A stretch of DNA of 40,119 bases, taken from contig NZ_AWUK01000033.1 of NCBI RefSeq assembly GCF_000499205.1, forward strand, positions 1 through 40,119. The letters run 5' to 3'. Position numbers and translations under genes: made by a program. Within the stretch, counting starts at the first letter, position 1. Each line of letters opens with the position of its first letter. Of this stretch, positions 1 to 8,044 are shown in pieces. A model generated the notes under the pieces. That model was given only the letters and a program-made list of their open reading frames with translations, did no database searches and had not been told where the DNA came from. Origin of the DNA: Paenibacillus sp. MAEPY2 (GTDB taxonomy: Bacteria > Bacillota > Bacilli > Paenibacillales > Paenibacillaceae).

Positions 1-12
1 ATTCGTTTTGCA

Positions 13-41
13 GGGCTCTCATTAAGAGGCCCCTTTTTTTA
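13..41 (+). terminator. Rho-independent terminator of an upstream plus-strand gene
   Basis: A GC-rich hairpin (GGGCTCT pairing with AGAGGCCC, one bulge) is followed directly by a run of seven T. It would end a plus-strand transcript entering from outside the window and converges on the 3' end of yunB. The A-run on its other flank means it may also help stop minus-strand transcription. Confidence 0.7.
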
Positions 42-66
42 TTCGATATTTGCCTTTGATTCTTCA

Positions 67-942
67 TTAGTGGTTCACATCCACGTCAAGCTGCAAACCC
101 TCATTTGGATCTGACAAATCCGGCTCAACCTCCAATTCATTTCCGTTCAGACCGTTTGCTGGAGCCTGCTGTTGATTGGGAGAGGTTGAATTAGGCGTCC
201 CTCCATGACCACTGGACACACCCGTCTGACCCGATGGCAGAGCTATAGCGGGTGCATTGCTGCCGTTGCTGCCCACCGGCTTGCCCTGATTATCGTAGTA
301 GTACATCGGCACATCGCCCACTACCAGCAGGTAGGATATCGGAATTTCCGTATCAACAGTCTCGGGTTCCATGTCAAAGGGCACCACCACCGCAACTTCG
401 GCAATGATGTGAATGTACACTTCCACCAGAATCATGTTAATTCCCGCATTCTGCTGACGTGTGTTCAGATCCACCTTAACGGCTCCCTGAGGCTCAATAC
501 GAACCGGTATACTTGGACCAAAGGATGCCAGTACCGGACTGCCCAACGCCTGCCCCAGCGGTATTTTTTCTTTTAACATATGCACGTTCTGCAAAGTGGA
601 CTGCACAATGTTCATCGTACTCGCGGTAATCCGCATATGCTCATCGTAATTCAGCATGAATCCGGACACTTTCCCAGCCGTATCGGTTTTCCAGTCGATC
701 AGTCCCTCGGTGGATTTGCCTTCGGAAACCTGCGCTGTAATGGCCTTGTTGATCGCTTCCGTTGCAATTTGCTTTACTCTGATCTTGGCCAGATGCATGA
801 TGGGCGGTTTCATTTTCTTATCAACATAGGCAAAACCTTGCATCAAACAGAAGGCTGTTACCAATACAATAATCAACCACATTTTGCGCCTGCCACTTGG
901 CGGCTTGCGGCGTCTTCGGCTTCGCCATCGTCTTCTCATCAT
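67..942 (-). CDS. yunB: Sporulation protein YunB
   Basis: This 291-residue protein matches the YunB family of spore-formers in overall layout; in Bacillus subtilis yunB is a sporulation gene needed for normal spores. It has a very basic N-terminus (Arg/Lys-rich, residues 2-20), one membrane segment (about residues 21-40), and an extracytoplasmic domain with the family-like stretch running from the DKKMKPPI region through the NAGINMILVEVYI region to about residue 215. The last 70 residues are a low-complexity Gly/Ser/Asn/Gln/Pro tail ending in an acidic stretch, longer than I would expect for the family. The gene stands alone, downstream of the tal terminator. The first two codons are both ATG, so the start is uncertain by one residue. 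A sigma-factor-specific promoter was not identified. Confidence 0.85.
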   Translation of the reverse strand: MMRRRWRSRRRRKPPSGRRKMWLIIVLVTAFCLMQGFAYVDKKMKPPIMHLAKIRVKQIATEAINKAITAQVSEGKSTEGLIDWKTDTAGKVSGFMLNYDEHMRITASTMNIVQSTLQNVHMLKEKIPLGQALGSPVLASFGPSIPVRIEPQGAVKVDLNTRQQNAGINMILVEVYIHIIAEVAVVVPFDMEPETVDTEIPISYLLVVGDVPMYYYDNQGKPVGSNGSNAPAIALPSGQTGVSSGHGGTPNSTSPNQQQAPANGLNGNELEVEPDLSDPNEGLQLDVDVNH

Positions 943-1056
943 CGGGCGTCCCTCCCCTGCGGGATGAGCTATAGGCTATATACTATCCTTATGCACTGTT
1001 GTCCCGAAAAAGAAGGACAGCACCTGCTCGTACGCCGATATCATCATGTACAAACC

Positions 1057-1106
1057 AAAAAAGCCTTCCGCCAGCAGATTTGTCTGCAAGGTGGAAGGCT
1101 TTTTTA
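1057..1106 (-). terminator. Rho-independent terminator after the transaldolase gene
   Basis: A long hairpin (outer stem GCCTTCC with GGAAGGC, inner stem GCAGA with TCTGC) is flanked by A6 on the left and T6 on the right. It can therefore act in both directions. On the minus strand it ends the pentose phosphate genes about 40 bases after tal and insulates yunB. Confidence 0.85.
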
Positions 1107-1148
1107 TAGAATACGGCTCTGAGATTCCAGGCCATTGCCTACATTTTA

Positions 1149-1793
1149 TTATTTCGGAACGGATTCCCAATCTTTCAGGAAGCGCTCAATGCCGCTGTCT
1201 GTCAGTGGGTGTTTCCACAATGTTGGCAGGAGCGAGCCCGGAATAGTGGCGATATGCGCACCGGAAAGTGCTGCATCCTCCACATGTTTGATATTACGAA
1301 TGCTTGCTGCAATAATTTCGGAAGGCAGATCGTACGTATCCAGAATGAGACGCAGATCTCGAATCAGCTTCATGCCATCCACCGCAATATCATCCAGACG
1401 GCCAACAAATGGACTGATGTAGGTTGCACCAGCTTTCGCCGCCATCAGACCCTGTGCTGCGGAGAAGATCAGCGTTACATTGGTTTTAATTCCTTTTTGC
1501 GTCAGTTCATGACAAGCATAGAGTCCATCTTCGGTCATCGGTAGTTTAATCACTACATTCGGTGCCCACTCAGCAATTTCATAAGCTTCCTTCAACATAT
1601 CCTCGGCTTTAAGTCCGATCACTTCAGCACTGACCGGGCCTTTCACAACGCCACAGATCTCCTGAATCACTTCTTTAAATACGCGACCTTCTTTGGCAAT
1701 CAAAGACGGGTTGGTCGTGACTCCATCTACCAGACCAAGACGTTCGATCCGTTTGATTTCTTCAACATTACCTGTATCTAAGAAAAATTTCAT
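1149..1793 (-). CDS. tal: Transaldolase, small TalC/FSA type
   Basis: A 214-residue class I aldolase of the short transaldolase/fructose-6-phosphate aldolase family. It moves the dihydroxyacetone unit between sugar phosphates in the non-oxidative pentose phosphate pathway. It begins MKFFLDTGNVEEIKR, typical of the family, and carries the Schiff-base lysine strand (NVVIKLPMT, about residues 83-91). NVTLIFSAAQ and ISPFVGRLDD are also family hallmarks. I chose the ATG at 1793 because a GGAGGG ribosome binding site lies 7 bases upstream and the family start aligns there; the open frame runs 16 codons further 5'. The gene sits about 90 bases after gnd and zwf in the same orientation, consistent with a pentose phosphate cluster. 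It could have fructose-6-phosphate aldolase rather than transaldolase activity; sequence alone does not settle this. Confidence 0.93.
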   Translation of the reverse strand: MKFFLDTGNVEEIKRIERLGLVDGVTTNPSLIAKEGRVFKEVIQEICGVVKGPVSAEVIGLKAEDMLKEAYEIAEWAPNVVIKLPMTEDGLYACHELTQKGIKTNVTLIFSAAQGLMAAKAGATYISPFVGRLDDIAVDGMKLIRDLRLILDTYDLPSEIIAASIRNIKHVEDAALSGAHIATIPGSLLPTLWKHPLTDSGIERFLKDWESVPK

Positions 1794-1879
1794 GATATGT
1801 TCCCTCCACTTGATGAATTTGTAAACAGCTATACTCATCATTACCCGATTATCCGTATATGTTAACAGTTATATATGAA

Positions 1880-2773
1880 TTAATTTTTTTCTACAGCGTG
1901 GCCGCCAAATTCATTACGCAATGCTGCGACAACTTTACCTGTGAATGTGTCTGTTTCCAGGGAGCGATAACGCATCAACAGGGACAAGGCGATAACTGGC
2001 GTAGCAGTTTGCAGGTCAAATGCTGTTTCAACTGTCCAACGTCCTTCACCGGAAGAATGCATAACCCCTTTGATTTCATCCAGGTTCGCATCTTTGGAGA
2101 ATGCACGCTCTGTCAATTCCATCAACCATGAACGGATAACGGAACCGTTGTTCCATACACGGGCCACTTGTTCGAAGTCGAAATCAAAGCCGCTTTTCTC
2201 CAATACGTCGAAGCCTTCACCAATGGAAGCCATCATACCGTACTCGATACCGTTGTGAACCATTTTCAGGAAGTGACCGCTACCTGCTTTACCAGCATAC
2301 AGGTAACCATTTTCAACGGAAGTATCCTTGAACGCAGGCTCAACGACTGCCCAAGCTTCAGGATCGCCACCGATCATGTAACATGCGCCATTACGTGCGC
2401 CTTCCATACCACCGGATGTACCAGCATCCATGTAGTGAATGCCTTTAGGTTTCATTTCTTCGTAACGACGGATGGACTCTTTGTAGTGTGAGTTACCCGC
2501 TTCAATGATGATGTCCCCTTGGGACAACAGTGGGCTTACTTCAGCCAATACAGCGTCAACCACGTTGTGGGGAACCATGATCCACAATACGCGAGGGGAT
2601 TCAAGGGAAGCGACCATTTCTGCATAGGAAGATACGCCTGTTGCACCATATTCTTTCATTTCATTTACAGCTTCAGCGTTAAGGTCAAAAGCAACCACTT
2701 CATGTTTGTGGTCAATCAGGTTTCTGCCCAAGTTCAATCCCATTTTACCTAATCCAATAAGTCCAAGTTTCAT
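1880..2773 (-). CDS. gnd: 6-phosphogluconate dehydrogenase, decarboxylating, short form
   Basis: A 297-residue enzyme of the short 6-phosphogluconate dehydrogenase group (B. subtilis YqeC-like) rather than the roughly 470-residue form. It oxidises and decarboxylates 6-phosphogluconate to ribulose 5-phosphate. The Rossmann motif GLIGLGKMGLNLGRN is at residues 4-18. The second strand ends in an acidic residue (VVAFDLN), which suggests NAD rather than NADP preference; this is inference. The substrate-binding region includes DAGTSGGMEGARNG and the catalytic-lysine segment HFLKMVHNGIEYGMM. The start at 2773 is set by an AGGAGG site 7 bases upstream; the open frame extends 23 codons further without a site. 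It is downstream of zwf with a 400-base gap, so it may have its own promoter. Confidence 0.93.
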   Translation of the reverse strand: MKLGLIGLGKMGLNLGRNLIDHKHEVVAFDLNAEAVNEMKEYGATGVSSYAEMVASLESPRVLWIMVPHNVVDAVLAEVSPLLSQGDIIIEAGNSHYKESIRRYEEMKPKGIHYMDAGTSGGMEGARNGACYMIGGDPEAWAVVEPAFKDTSVENGYLYAGKAGSGHFLKMVHNGIEYGMMASIGEGFDVLEKSGFDFDFEQVARVWNNGSVIRSWLMELTERAFSKDANLDEIKGVMHSSGEGRWTVETAFDLQTATPVIALSLLMRYRSLETDTFTGKVVAALRNEFGGHAVEKN

Positions 2774-2998
2774 TGCTAAGTTCCTCCTGTTATGAACATT
2801 TCTAATTTTATCTGGCCAATTCCAAAATAAGTGCTTAACCATGTGGCGCAGCAGCCGTTCCGGTTACGAATCGTTCTTTCGATCGCTGTTGTCTCCATAT
2901 TTTTTTGATTAATAATGTTAATTGTTAAAATATAGAGACAAAGGCGAACGCTTCGCTTCTTCAGAATCGATTTCGTCTCCTTCACTCCTCGCGCGTAA

Positions 2999-3027
2999 TT
3001 GTTATGAACTGATTTAGATTGAGCCAA
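2999..3027 (-). promoter_or_regulatory. Candidate sigma-A promoter for gnd
   Basis: Read on the minus strand, TTGGCT (3027-3022) and TAACAA (3004-2999) are separated by 17 bases. Each hexamer matches consensus at four of six positions. It lies about 225 bases upstream of the gnd start. Confidence 0.35.
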
Positions 3028-3053
3028 CTAATCTATATCAAAAATTTTCGCGG

Positions 3054-3075
3054 CCTTCCGGGTATTACCGGAAGG
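3054..3075 (-). terminator. Hairpin after zwf, likely terminator
   Basis: A perfect 8-bp stem (CCTTCCGG with CCGGAAGG) closes a 6-base loop. On the minus strand it is followed within 5 bases by AAAATTTTTG, a short imperfect U-tract. Termination or attenuation between zwf and gnd is plausible, and read-through may occur. Confidence 0.55.
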
Positions 3076-3176
3076 ACTTATGCAAAATTGGAACGGTGTA
3101 CTTTATTAAAATTTGCATATTATCGAGCAAAACGAATCGTACGTTATTTTCTCTTTTGCTCACTATTTCGTTTCAC

Positions 3177-4631
3177 TTACCACCAACGGTAGCCGTTCTC
3201 TGCGATCAGACGATCTGCGGACTCAGGTCCTTGCGAACCTGCGCTGTACGTATCCAGTGGCACACTGCCTTCCTGGAATGCTTCCAGGATCGGTTGTACC
3301 CACTGCCAAGCCAGTTCAACTTCGTTCCAGTGAGCGAAGAATGTAGAATCGCCACGCATCGCGTCAAAGATCAGGTTTTCGTAAGCTTCCGGAATGTTGC
3401 GTTCACCTGAGTTGAAGTTCATATGCATTGGTTCCACTTCACCTTGGTTGAGTGGGTTTTTCGCATTCAATTGAAGCGAGATGCTTTCCTTCGGACCAAT
3501 TTCAATTGTCAGCAGGTTAGGCTCCGTTGTATTTTCGGATTCATGACCTGTTTTGAGCGGAGCCTTGAATTCAACAACAATTCTGGTCGATTTTTCAGCC
3601 AGGCGTTTGCCTGTACGAATGTAAAATGGAACCTCGCTCCAGAATGGATCATCGATCCACAGTCTCGCGGCAACATAAGTCTCATTCTGAGAACCAGCTG
3701 GAATACCAGGCTCGTCCAAATATCCCACAACAGGAGTACCTTGCAGTTCGCCTGCTCCGTATTGAGCACGAACGACTTCGGAAGCGATATTCTCTTTCGT
3801 CAATGGACGAAGAGCTTCAGCGATCTTCTGCTTTTTGAATTGAATTTCTTCAGGTGTGCAGCGTTTTGGCAAATGCAAACCAATCATCATCAGCAATTGA
3901 AGCATATGGTTTTGGAACATGTCACGAAGGGCACCGCTTTGGTCATAATACGCGGCACGTTCTTCTACGCCAACCGTTTCACTCGCCGTAATCTGTACAT
4001 TGGCAATATAACGGTTGGACCACAAAGCCTGAATGACCGGATTTGCGTAGGTAAGAGTTTCAATATTTTGTACCATCGGTTTACCAAGGAAATGGTCAAT
4101 ACGGTAAATTTCTTCTTCTGCAAAAGTATTGCTGAGTTTTTCATTCAGTTCACGCGCAGATTGCAGATCGTGTCCGAATGGTTTTTCGATGATGAGTTTC
4201 TTCCAGCCTTTGGTGTTACCCAAGCCGCTTTCTTGAATGTTCAGGGCGATGGGCTCAAAGAATTCCGGTGCTACCGACATGTAGAACATGCGATTTTCGG
4301 GAATATTCAGCTCTTGTTCACGCTTCTGAACCAGTTCCAGCAATTTGGTGTAATCTTCAAGCTTCGTATTATTTAACGAACAATAACGGAAAGCTCCAAT
4401 GAAATCGCGAACCTGAGCTTCTTCTTCCGGTGTTTGACGGGAGAAGGTATGCAGTGACTTTTCAACATTCGCTTGGAAGTCAGCATCCGACAATTCGCGC
4501 CGTCCAAGACCGATAACGGAGAAGGATTTTGGCATTTTTGAATCAATGTACAAATTATATAGTGCAGGATAAATCTTGCGTTTGGCTAAATCGCCTGTTG
4601 CCCCGAAGAGGACAAATGTCATTGCGTCCAT
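3177..4631 (-). CDS. zwf: Glucose-6-phosphate 1-dehydrogenase
   Basis: A 484-residue enzyme, the usual length, catalysing the first step of the oxidative pentose phosphate pathway (glucose 6-phosphate to 6-phosphogluconolactone with reduction of NAD(P)+). The coenzyme motif GATGDLAKRK is at residues 10-19. The active-site signature RIDHFLGKP (about residues 174-182) carries the catalytic His, and EKPFGHDL lies just before it. The start at 4631 has an AGGAGG site 7 bases upstream; an in-frame ATG three codons later has no site of its own. It leads the zwf-gnd-tal group and is divergent from an HxlR-type regulator across 415 bases, which makes co-regulation worth considering. Nothing is odd about the protein. 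Confidence 0.97.
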   Translation of the reverse strand: MDAMTFVLFGATGDLAKRKIYPALYNLYIDSKMPKSFSVIGLGRRELSDADFQANVEKSLHTFSRQTPEEEAQVRDFIGAFRYCSLNNTKLEDYTKLLELVQKREQELNIPENRMFYMSVAPEFFEPIALNIQESGLGNTKGWKKLIIEKPFGHDLQSARELNEKLSNTFAEEEIYRIDHFLGKPMVQNIETLTYANPVIQALWSNRYIANVQITASETVGVEERAAYYDQSGALRDMFQNHMLQLLMMIGLHLPKRCTPEEIQFKKQKIAEALRPLTKENIASEVVRAQYGAGELQGTPVVGYLDEPGIPAGSQNETYVAARLWIDDPFWSEVPFYIRTGKRLAEKSTRIVVEFKAPLKTGHESENTTEPNLLTIEIGPKESISLQLNAKNPLNQGEVEPMHMNFNSGERNIPEAYENLIFDAMRGDSTFFAHWNEVELAWQWVQPILEAFQEGSVPLDTYSAGSQGPESADRLIAENGYRWW

Positions 4632-5046
4632 TGGAGTGCCTCCTGTGATCTGTGCAGTATAGTATATGATGATGCAAAATGTTCAAATCCAAGCATGACA
4701 AAAGACGGAATTAGTGGGGGAGTTCCCCGCCTTACCTCCGCTTGTGTATCCGACCTGAATTAAACATGGAACATTCCTTCTCTCCACAACCTTAATCAAG
4801 GTTATAAATTGTAACCAATTGAATTGACGTTACCCATATTACACCTGTCGTCACAATTCGTCAACAATCGTGTCCAACCTGTGAACACCAGTGTTTATAG
4901 GGTTTTTATTTAATGTTAACGCTTTATGTGGTAACATTAAGAACAATTGGTATGTGACATTTTACACATAGGGCTTGTGGACACTCAGGTTACAATAAGT
5001 ATACTAATGCTATAATAAGCATAACTAAACCAAAGGAGCACTTTTT
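4632..5046. promoter_or_regulatory. Divergent zwf / HxlR-regulator intergenic region
   Basis: A 415-base AT-rich gap without a gene. Towards zwf, TTGAAC (4686-4681 on the minus strand) and TACTAT (about 4664-4659) are 16 bases apart and could form a promoter. Towards the regulator, TATAAT-like sequences lie at about 4997-5020. It also holds three inverted repeats: one at 4788-4803 (AACCTT with AAGGTT), an overlapping one at 4800-4816 (GGTTA with TAACC), and a perfect TATGTG-N8-CACATA at 4951-4970. These are candidate operators. Confidence 0.5.
4951..4970. promoter_or_regulatory. Inverted repeat TATGTG-N8-CACATA, candidate operator
   Basis: The two 6-base arms are perfectly complementary around an 8-base AT-rich spacer. 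The site lies about 77 bases before the HxlR-type regulator start and just upstream of its likely promoter. The geometry (20 bases, two-fold symmetric) fits a dimeric winged-helix regulator. Autoregulation is inference. Confidence 0.4.
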
Positions 5047-5367
5047 ATGAGCGATGATGAGAATGCCAAGCAAATATGCGAAAAGGTGGAACAGTCTTAT
5101 CAGATCATTGGCCGGAAATGGGTAGCCCTCATTATTCATACATTAATGGAAGAACCCAAACGATTCAGTGAAATTCACGCTTATATCCCGGACCTGAGCA
5201 AACGGGTACTTAATGAACGAATGAAGGAACTGGAGGAAGAGGGACTTGTCGTGCGTCATGTGGTTACGGAACGCCCTGTTCGGACAGAATATATGTTGTC
5301 ACGCAAAGGTACAGAGCTGGGGCGCGCATTAAGCGCCGTGGAACGGTGGGCAGATAAGTGGCTGTAG
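5047..5367 (+). CDS. HxlR/DUF24-family winged-helix transcriptional regulator
   Basis: A 106-residue DNA-binding protein of the HxlR (DUF24, MarR-like) family. Family hallmarks are the IIGRKWVALIIHTL helix, KRFSEIHAYIPDLSKRVLNERMKELEEEGLV (recognition helix and wing entry) and the YMLSRKGTELG wing/dimerisation segment. It has a single Cys at residue 11, in the N-terminal position where YodB, CatR and HypR of B. subtilis carry their redox or electrophile-sensing Cys. That suggests, without proving, a thiol-based sensor. The start has an AAAGGAG site 8 bases upstream. It is divergent from zwf, whose NADPH-yielding pathway would make sense as a target of a redox regulator; autoregulation is the more common behaviour in the family. 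Confidence 0.9.
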   Translation: MSDDENAKQICEKVEQSYQIIGRKWVALIIHTLMEEPKRFSEIHAYIPDLSKRVLNERMKELEEEGLVVRHVVTERPVRTEYMLSRKGTELGRALSAVERWADKWL

Positions 5368-5393
5368 CAATACTGACGCTACTTTTAGTAACA

Positions 5394-6343
5394 TCAGCAG
5401 TTAACCTTATGTGATTTAATGTCTGCTGCTGCGTTCAAAATGCAGCCGTACTGTAGCGGAGTGGTTCCCGCAGTTTTGCGAAATAATTGAATGAAGTAAG
5501 ATACATTTGGGAATCCCGAACGCCTGCCAACCTCTTCAACGGACAGAGTTGTCGTTTCCAGCACAGAAATAAGCCTGCTTGAGCCTTCGGGCTGTGACGT
5601 AGTCCGTTATACTGCTTCCTGTTTCTTGCTGAAAGATACGGGAAGCATAAGACTTGGATAAGTGGATATCGTCTGCCATATGATTCAGCTTGATTTCATC
5701 TGTGTAGTGTTCTTCAATCCAATGCATCATCTTCTCCGCATGTCTTAATTGACGTGACTCGTCCAAGTGTGGTTGACTCGCCTGATCCCCGTCATTTTGT
5801 TGATCCAAATCCATAACATTCAATAGTTGTAGCAAAAACAGCACCGATTCCTCCCCCAACCCGACTGCGTGACTGGTGATAACTTCTGTATACCCAATCC
5901 ATCTGATCCACAGATAAACTCAAATCAAAAACCTGCTGTTGATTCCTTCCTTTCCATAACCTCGAAAAAAAAGCACGGCGATGCGGGAACGCTTCCAAAT
6001 ATCGGTCCATTACAATGGGCTCTACATAGAAAATGTTCCTTTCATACGGTGTATCTGGATGAACCTCGGCATAGACGTGATGCAGCTGATATGGCTGAAA
6101 AAAGAAGAGCATGCCTTTACGAATGGGATAGGTATGATTATTCAATACCACAATGCCCTGCCCTTCATGGACATAGAGAATTTCCCCGCATTGATGCCAA
6201 TGATAATATCCTTTGAATTCGTTTACCGATTTAATTTGATAATCCCACACCAAAGTATTTCCCTCAAAGTCCACAGGTTCAAACACTCTCGTTCCCCCTT
6301 TTTCACAATGACAACAGAGCAACATTTCTTCATATCCTAACAC
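5394..6343 (-). pseudogene. AraC-family transcriptional regulator, broken by two frame changes
   Basis: Three adjacent reading frames together rebuild one AraC/XylS regulator of about 315 residues. The first (6343 down to about 5855) is a cupin-type sensor domain (YHWHQCGEILYVHEGQG, then FFQPYQLHHV). The second (about 5855 down to about 5580) gives the first helix-turn-helix (IKLNHMADDIHLSKSYASRI). The third (about 5580 down to 5394) gives the second (LSVEEVGRRSGFPNVSYF, then TAGTTPLQY). The first break maps to a run of five C (5853-5857): one extra base shifts the frame. The second lies at about 5573-5583 near a short AGGC motif. The gene is divergent from the GH88 gene and was probably its regulator. 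Two independent lesions argue for a true pseudogene, but homopolymer sequencing error at the first cannot be excluded. Confidence 0.8.
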
Positions 6344-6428
6344 AACTTTTAAGGTTTTTAAAAAGATATAATCTCCTTATAGGAAAGCGTTATCTTTACT
6401 TTCTAATTAACCTTAAGGAGGTAATCTC
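6344..6428 (+). promoter_or_regulatory. Intergenic promoter region for the GH88 gene
   Basis: A TATAAT -10 box lies at 6367-6372 with no good -35 hexamer 17 bases before it. This is typical of promoters that need an activator such as the neighbouring AraC-type protein. A strong AAGGAGG ribosome binding site lies at about 6415-6421. Confidence 0.4.
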
Positions 6429-7556
6429 ATGGCCAAGGCAGAATCCGCTGTAACTACGACATATTGGCAGGAAGTCATGCAGAAGCTGGAAAACAAATTG
6501 CCCGAGATGAAAAAAAACATTGGGAATAAATGTCCTCATTTTGCCGGCGATGATGGGAAGTATGATAACATCAACACCGATTGGTGGGTTTCAGGTTTCT
6601 GGCCGGGTATGCTGTGGATTATTTACGATATGACAGGAGAGGAAAGCTACCGGGATGCGGCATGGTCGTGGGATGAAACTTTGGAGCAATGGTTTATAAG
6701 TTCAACAGGAGAGCTTCATCACGATGTTGGCTTCCAGTTTCTCTCTACTGCTGTTATCAAACATAAAATTACAGGTGATGAAGACGCTCTCAGACGTGGT
6801 CTGGAGGCAGCCAATTTCCTTGCAGGACGCTATTATCCGGTCGGCAAATTCATTCGTGCGTGGAATGAAGACAAATACGGATGGGCCATCATTGATTGCA
6901 TGCTGAATATCTCTTTGTTGTTCTGGGCTTCAGAAGTGACGGGAGATCCCCGCTACAAACATATTGCCATTAGCCATGCAGAGACGACCATGCAGTATGG
7001 TGTTCGTGAAGACGGATCGACCAAACATATCCTTTCCTTTGACCCGGAGGATGGTCGTTATATTGAATGTTTTGGCGGACAGGGATATGCTCCTGAATCC
7101 TCATGGAGTCGTGGTACCTCATGGGGATTATACGGATTCGCCAATACGTATCGTTATACCCAGGATGAGCGTTTCCTGAACACAGCAAAACGAATCGCCC
7201 ATTACTTTATTGCTGCGCTGCCAGAGGATCATGTACCTTACTGGGATTTCAGACTTCCGACTTTGGAGGATCAGTCCCGAGATAGCTCTGCAGCAGCAAT
7301 CGCCGCATCCGGTCTGCTGGAGCTGGCCACCGCCGTTCCTGAAGGTGAAAAACGACTCTATGCCGATGCAGCCGAACGAATCCTACGTTCCTTAACAGAG
7401 AACTATGCGGTCTGGGATCAGCCAGAGCATGAATCGATTCTGCTGCATGCCACAGGCAGCGGCAATTCCTTCATTGATGTCTCCCTGATCTATGGAGATT
7501 ATTATTATCTGGAGGCCATCGCGAAGTTGAATGGATGGAAACATCGGGTGTATTGA
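6429..7556 (+). CDS. Glycoside hydrolase family 88, unsaturated glycuronyl hydrolase
   Basis: A 375-residue cytoplasmic enzyme (no signal peptide) of family GH88. It hydrolyses the unsaturated uronic acid left at the non-reducing end of oligosaccharides by polysaccharide lyases. The length matches the Bacillus sp. GL1 enzyme (about 377 residues). HDVGFQF (about residues 98-104) and IIDCMLNISLLFWAS (about 154-168) hold the two Asp residues expected to be catalytic. The hallmark WSRGTSWGLYGF is at about residues 226-237. The alpha6/alpha6-barrel pattern of repeated helical hairpins is clear. RBS AAGGAGG is 7 bases before ATG. No transporter or lyase gene is adjacent in the window, so the polysaccharide cannot be named. 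Confidence 0.93.
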   Translation: MAKAESAVTTTYWQEVMQKLENKLPEMKKNIGNKCPHFAGDDGKYDNINTDWWVSGFWPGMLWIIYDMTGEESYRDAAWSWDETLEQWFISSTGELHHDVGFQFLSTAVIKHKITGDEDALRRGLEAANFLAGRYYPVGKFIRAWNEDKYGWAIIDCMLNISLLFWASEVTGDPRYKHIAISHAETTMQYGVREDGSTKHILSFDPEDGRYIECFGGQGYAPESSWSRGTSWGLYGFANTYRYTQDERFLNTAKRIAHYFIAALPEDHVPYWDFRLPTLEDQSRDSSAAAIAASGLLELATAVPEGEKRLYADAAERILRSLTENYAVWDQPEHESILLHATGSGNSFIDVSLIYGDYYYLEAIAKLNGWKHRVY

Positions 7557-7575
7557 TTTTGTTTTGTGAGTACTC

Positions 7576-7625
7576 AAAAAAAAGATGCCAATTCTCACTT
7601 TAATGTGGGGTGGCATCTTTTCTTG
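7576..7625. terminator. Bidirectional terminator between GH88 and the secretion island
   Basis: AAAGATGCCA pairs with TGGCATCTTT over 10 bp, flanked by A-rich and T-rich runs on both sides. It ends GH88 on the plus strand and the long minus-strand secretion island on the other. Confidence 0.85.
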
Positions 7626-7736
7626 ATGTTTATAACTTGTGGCCCATATGACAATTAATGATTCGTTTATGAATAAGATCTAGTCGCCCACGAGGACATT
7701 CTATGTAAAATATAAACTTGAAACCTCAAACTACAA

Positions 7737-8012
7737 TTAATAACTTCCATCCGCTTCCTTTATTCTCTGTATCGCATCTAACATTTCCTGTTTCTGTTTG
7801 AGAAGTATTTGGGTCTTGGTATCCAACTGATAAAAGAAAACTTCCACCTTGATCCGAAGTTTATCGGCTGATTGTCCCTTCCAGGTGTTTAGCTTCTCAT
7901 ACAATACTCGTGCTTCTCTCTCGTTTTCTCTCAATTCACGAAGAATAAGATCCAACTCCTGTTCAGCCTGTAGTAACTGATCCAAATCCATGGCTATACT
8001 GTTTCCACTCAT
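7737..8012 (-). CDS. WXG100-like small helical partner of the lipase toxin
   Basis: This 91-residue, all-helical, highly charged protein has the WXG100 layout: helix, a central turn with WKG (about residues 44-46), then a second helix. No signal peptide or membrane segment is seen. It is the last gene of the minus-strand island, 32 bases after the lipase toxin gene. In the Staphylococcus aureus TslA system, two small WXG-like proteins (TlaA1 and TlaA2) bind the C-terminal helical domain of the lipase for type VII export; only one such gene is seen here. The start has a GGAAGA site and is the first ATG. Function as chaperone or co-secreted partner is inference from fold and position. Confidence 0.72.
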   Translation of the reverse strand: MSGNSIAMDLDQLLQAEQELDLILRELRENEREARVLYEKLNTWKGQSADKLRIKVEVFFYQLDTKTQILLKQKQEMLDAIQRIKEADGSY

Positions 8013-8044
8013 TTACATCTTCCTGCCTTTCTACTCAATGTCGG

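Larger units (their letters stand above)
2774..3176 (-). other. Leader region between zwf and gnd, no gene seen
   Basis: This 403-base gap has no convincing gene: an 83-codon open frame runs through it but has no ribosome binding site and no recognisable protein. It holds the zwf terminator-like hairpin, a possible gnd promoter, and a roughly 200-base transcribed leader containing a small GCGAA-CGC-TTCGC inverted repeat. The leader length is unusual for this genome, but no known riboswitch class was recognised. Confidence 0.5.

Noticed and set aside
976..1170. 64-codon minus-strand open frame
   Set aside because: It reads straight through the strong terminator at 1057-1106 and has no ribosome binding site.
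2776..3027. 83-codon minus-strand open frame between zwf and gnd
   Set aside because: No ribosome binding site, no recognisable protein pattern, and it runs into the gnd leader. It was treated as leader DNA.
3423..4376. 317-codon plus-strand open frame opposite zwf
   Set aside because: Antisense shadow of a highly conserved enzyme gene; protein is rich in Phe, Arg, Cys and His and resembles nothing.
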